From an uncultured Lachnospiraceae bacterium (lineage in GTDB: Bacteria; Bacillota; Clostridia; Lachnospirales; Lachnospiraceae): a DNA stretch of 64,000 nt. The stretch lies in contig CACZLA010000003.1 in assembly GCA_902781895.1 (NCBI GenBank), positions 21,401-85,400 on the forward strand. Reading direction: 5' to 3'. This document shows positions 62,003 to 64,000 of the stretch, in pieces. The number at the start of each line of letters is the position of its first letter. The first letter of the stretch is position 1. A program made the position numbers and the translations under genes. The notes below the pieces were generated by a model. That model worked only from the letters and a program-made list of their open reading frames with translations, did not search any database and was not told the DNA's origin.

Positions 62003-63241
62003 ATGTTATTAGATGTTCAAAAAATAAGAAAAGATTTTCCGTTCTTTGATAAAACGGATCTTGCATATCTCGATAATTCCGCTACTACCCAGAGACCCCG
62101 TCAGGTAGTAGAGGCGGTTGAAGAGTATCAGTATCATCATAATTCAAATCCCTTCCGTGGACTTTATGAATTATCCATAGATGCGACAGAGAGATATGAA
62201 GCTGCAAGATCAAAGGTTGCGGGATTCATAAATGCAAAGTCGGATAAAGAAATAATCTTCACAAGAAACGCTTCGGAAAGTCTGAACCTGGTTGCATACT
62301 CTTTATCGGAAATGCTGAATACGGAAGGAAAGCTTTCTGAGGGAGATGAGATAATCACTACGGTGGTTGAGCATCACAGCAATATGCTTCCCTGGAGACT
62401 GGCGGCAAAGAGATATAATGCAACAGTGAAATATCTTGAATGCGAAGAGGATGGAAGCTTTTCTCTGGATAGGTTTAAAGAGCTTCTGACTGACAGAACC
62501 AGGATAGTTGCAATGACGGCCATGTCTAACATTTTCGGTCGCGTTATAGATATAAAAGCATTTGCAGCAGCAGCCCATGAGGTGGGAGCTTATTTCGTGG
62601 CTGACGGCTCCCAGAGTGTTCCTCACAGTAAAACGGATGTACAGGAGCTGGATGTGGATTTCCTGGCATTCTCCGGACACAAGATGCTTTCTCCTATGGG
62701 AATCGGTGTTCTCTACGGAAAAAAGGAGCTGCTTGAAAAGATGCCTCCGTTCCTTTCCGGTGGAGAGATGATAGAATATGTTACATTTGATGATATTACA
62801 TATGCAGAGCTTCCCCATAAGTTTGAGGCCGGAACTGTTAATGCCGGTGGAGCGGTAGGACTTGCGGCAGCGATAGATTACATAGAGTCGATAGGTTTAC
62901 ATAATATTGAAGAGAGGGAGCTTGAATTAACAAAACTCGCATTGGAAGGAATGAAGAAAATACCTCATGTTATTGTGCTGGGTTCTGACAAAGCAGAGGA
63001 GCATCATGGTATACTCACCTTCAAGATCGAGGGAGTTCATCCCCACGATATAGCTGCGATAATAGCTGATGCAAATGTTGCAGTTCGTGCCGGACATCAC
63101 TGCGCTGAACCGCTGCATCATTTCATAGGTATCCCATCTACTACAAGAGCCAGTCTCATGTTCTACAATACAGAGGATGAAGTAAACAGACTCCTTGATG
63201 TGATGGCAAAGATACGTCCGATGATGGGTTATCCGGACTGA
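62003..63241 (+). CDS. sufS: Cysteine desulfurase SufS
   Basis: A 412-residue PLP enzyme that takes sulfur from cysteine for Fe-S assembly. YLDNSATTQRP opens the fold; the PLP lysine is K227 (FSGHKMLSPMG), and the persulfide cysteine is C367 in AGHHCAEPL. GVHPHDIAAI and ASLMFYNTEDEV are typical of the SufS (group II) branch. Sulfur would be passed to SufU, encoded next. AGAGGAAT precedes the ATG. Confidence 0.95.
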   Translation: MLLDVQKIRKDFPFFDKTDLAYLDNSATTQRPRQVVEAVEEYQYHHNSNPFRGLYELSIDATERYEAARSKVAGFINAKSDKEIIFTRNASESLNLVAYSLSEMLNTEGKLSEGDEIITTVVEHHSNMLPWRLAAKRYNATVKYLECEEDGSFSLDRFKELLTDRTRIVAMTAMSNIFGRVIDIKAFAAAAHEVGAYFVADGSQSVPHSKTDVQELDVDFLAFSGHKMLSPMGIGVLYGKKELLEKMPPFLSGGEMIEYVTFDDITYAELPHKFEAGTVNAGGAVGLAAAIDYIESIGLHNIEERELELTKLALEGMKKIPHVIVLGSDKAEEHHGILTFKIEGVHPHDIAAIIADANVAVRAGHHCAEPLHHFIGIPSTTRASLMFYNTEDEVNRLLDVMAKIRPMMGYPD

Positions 63242-63314
63242 ATATTAGCCGCCAGATAAAAATGAACGGTAAAATTCGAATATAAAAAAGAGCAGATATA
63301 AAACGAGGAAGATT

Positions 63315-63770
63315 ATGGAAAACAGAACTTTTTACAATGAGATACTTACGGAGCATAATATCCGTCCCATGCATAAGACGAAAATGATCAATCCGCAGAA
63401 GTCCCTTCGTGGAGTGAATCCGTCCTGTGGAGATGATATAACACTTCAGTTAAATGTATCCGAAGACGGTATCATAGAGGACGGCGCCTTTTTCGGAGAC
63501 GGCTGTGCCATATCCCAGGCCAGCACCGATATGATGCTTGAGCTGATCATAGGAAAAACAGTAGAGGAATCTCTGGCCCTTAAGGATACATTTCTCAAAA
63601 TGATAAAGGATAAGGTCACTGATGAGGAGCTTGAAATGCTTGAGGAAGCAGGCTCTCTTCAGGATATATCACATATGCCATCCAGAGTTAAATGTGCTGT
63701 ACTGGGATGGCGTACGCTTGAGGAAATTCTGAAGGACGGTGAGAAGTCAGAATCAGTTACTACTGAATAA
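63315..63770 (+). CDS. sufU: Sulfur-transfer protein SufU
   Basis: A 151-residue zinc protein that accepts sulfur from SufS. The three conserved cysteines are in NPSCGDDITL, FGDGCAISQASTDMM and RVKCAVLGWRTLEE, with the zinc-binding Asp directly after the first. It is the expected end of the Firmicute suf operon. GAGGAAG precedes the ATG. No terminator was recognised before the next gene. Confidence 0.94.
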   Translation: MENRTFYNEILTEHNIRPMHKTKMINPQKSLRGVNPSCGDDITLQLNVSEDGIIEDGAFFGDGCAISQASTDMMLELIIGKTVEESLALKDTFLKMIKDKVTDEELEMLEEAGSLQDISHMPSRVKCAVLGWRTLEEILKDGEKSESVTTE

Positions 63771-63833
63771 TTATTTAAGTCTTAGTAGCTCTGTGATACG
63801 GTTTTTAATGTATGTAAATAATGGGGGTGCATT

Positions 63834-64000
63834 ATGGGAGAAAGAAAAGGCTTTTTGGACTGGATCAAGTATAAGTGGAAGGTGCTGTCGATAAGTGACG
63901 GGCATTATTTCAAGTTTATCTGGATCGCGGCTATAGTTATTTCTCTGCTGACGGTAGGCGTAAGTGCAGGAACTATCAGCGCAAAAGAGCGTAAGGAAAA
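63834..64000 (+). CDS. Membrane protein, N-terminal part
   Basis: An ATG 5 bases after GGGGGTG opens a frame that runs off the end of the window. The visible 55 residues comprise a basic cytoplasmic start (MGERKGFLDWIKYKWKVLS), one hydrophobic helix (about 28-48, FIWIAAIVISLLTVGVSAG) and the beginning of a charged region. The layout is that of a single-anchor or exported protein. No family can be named from this part. Confidence 0.6.
   Translation, partial: MGERKGFLDWIKYKWKVLSISDGHYFKFIWIAAIVISLLTVGVSAGTISAKERKE

Overview
The window looks like chromosome of a low-to-mid GC anaerobic Firmicute, most likely of the family Lachnospiraceae (Butyrivibrio or a close relative). The grounds are the SCIFF ranthipeptide with its ScfB maturase, a sufCBDSU operon with SufU, a CarD-type regulator, a DUF6472 protein, IleRS of the long type, NHLM-type exporters and purine-rich Shine-Dalgarno sites. 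No rRNA or tRNA gene, phage, insertion sequence or CRISPR array was seen. Most genes lie on the + strand; only a DinB-like and a PH-domain gene are on the - strand. The genus is inference.

Layout: 1-5.3 kb holds the end of a TraX-like gene, a GGDEF-EAL protein, an ECF sigma factor overlapping a membrane-anchored beta-propeller protein, and a CarD-like regulator. 5.4-12.5 kb holds a 23S rRNA methyltransferase, a divergent DinB/LysR pair around a palindrome, a LURP-one protein, a PH protein, and a three-gene membrane cluster (50-aa helical protein, zinc-ribbon membrane protein, TPM protein). 12.6-24.8 kb is housekeeping: pyruvate kinase, MgtE, a KDG-kinase-like sugar kinase, a TetR regulator, DUF3137 and DUF1858 proteins, IleRS and glycogen phosphorylase.

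24.8-32.8 kb is the most distinctive region. A SCIFF precursor and ScfB are surrounded by three tandem-repeat arrays (22, 17 and 73 bp units) and followed by a short membrane-fusion-like protein, a C39-peptidase ABC exporter and a second NHLM-type ABC exporter. I read this as production, modification and possible export of a thioether peptide.

33-38.4 kb is a Bce-type module (ATPase, large permease, response regulator, histidine kinase). 38.4-46.4 kb has an Orn/Lys/Arg decarboxylase with proA, a HAD phosphatase, a MATE exporter, a small hydrolase, a LicC-like nucleotidyltransferase and dihydroorotase. 46.4-52.7 kb has a second ATPase/FtsX permease pair, a glycogen debranching enzyme and a LOG-family protein. 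52.8-55.6 kb carries an SbcD-like/YhaN-like pair in which nearly every catalytic motif is altered, the observation I consider most worth following up. 55.7-63.8 kb has an amidohydrolase, a DUF6472 protein, a PAS-CPBP fusion and the suf Fe-S assembly operon with one unrecognised membrane protein inside it. The window ends inside a membrane-protein gene.

Two dispersed sequence families link otherwise unrelated genes: a TGTCATTCTGAGCG element directly upstream of five start codons, and a TGACATAAGTGTCA palindrome near three gene starts.
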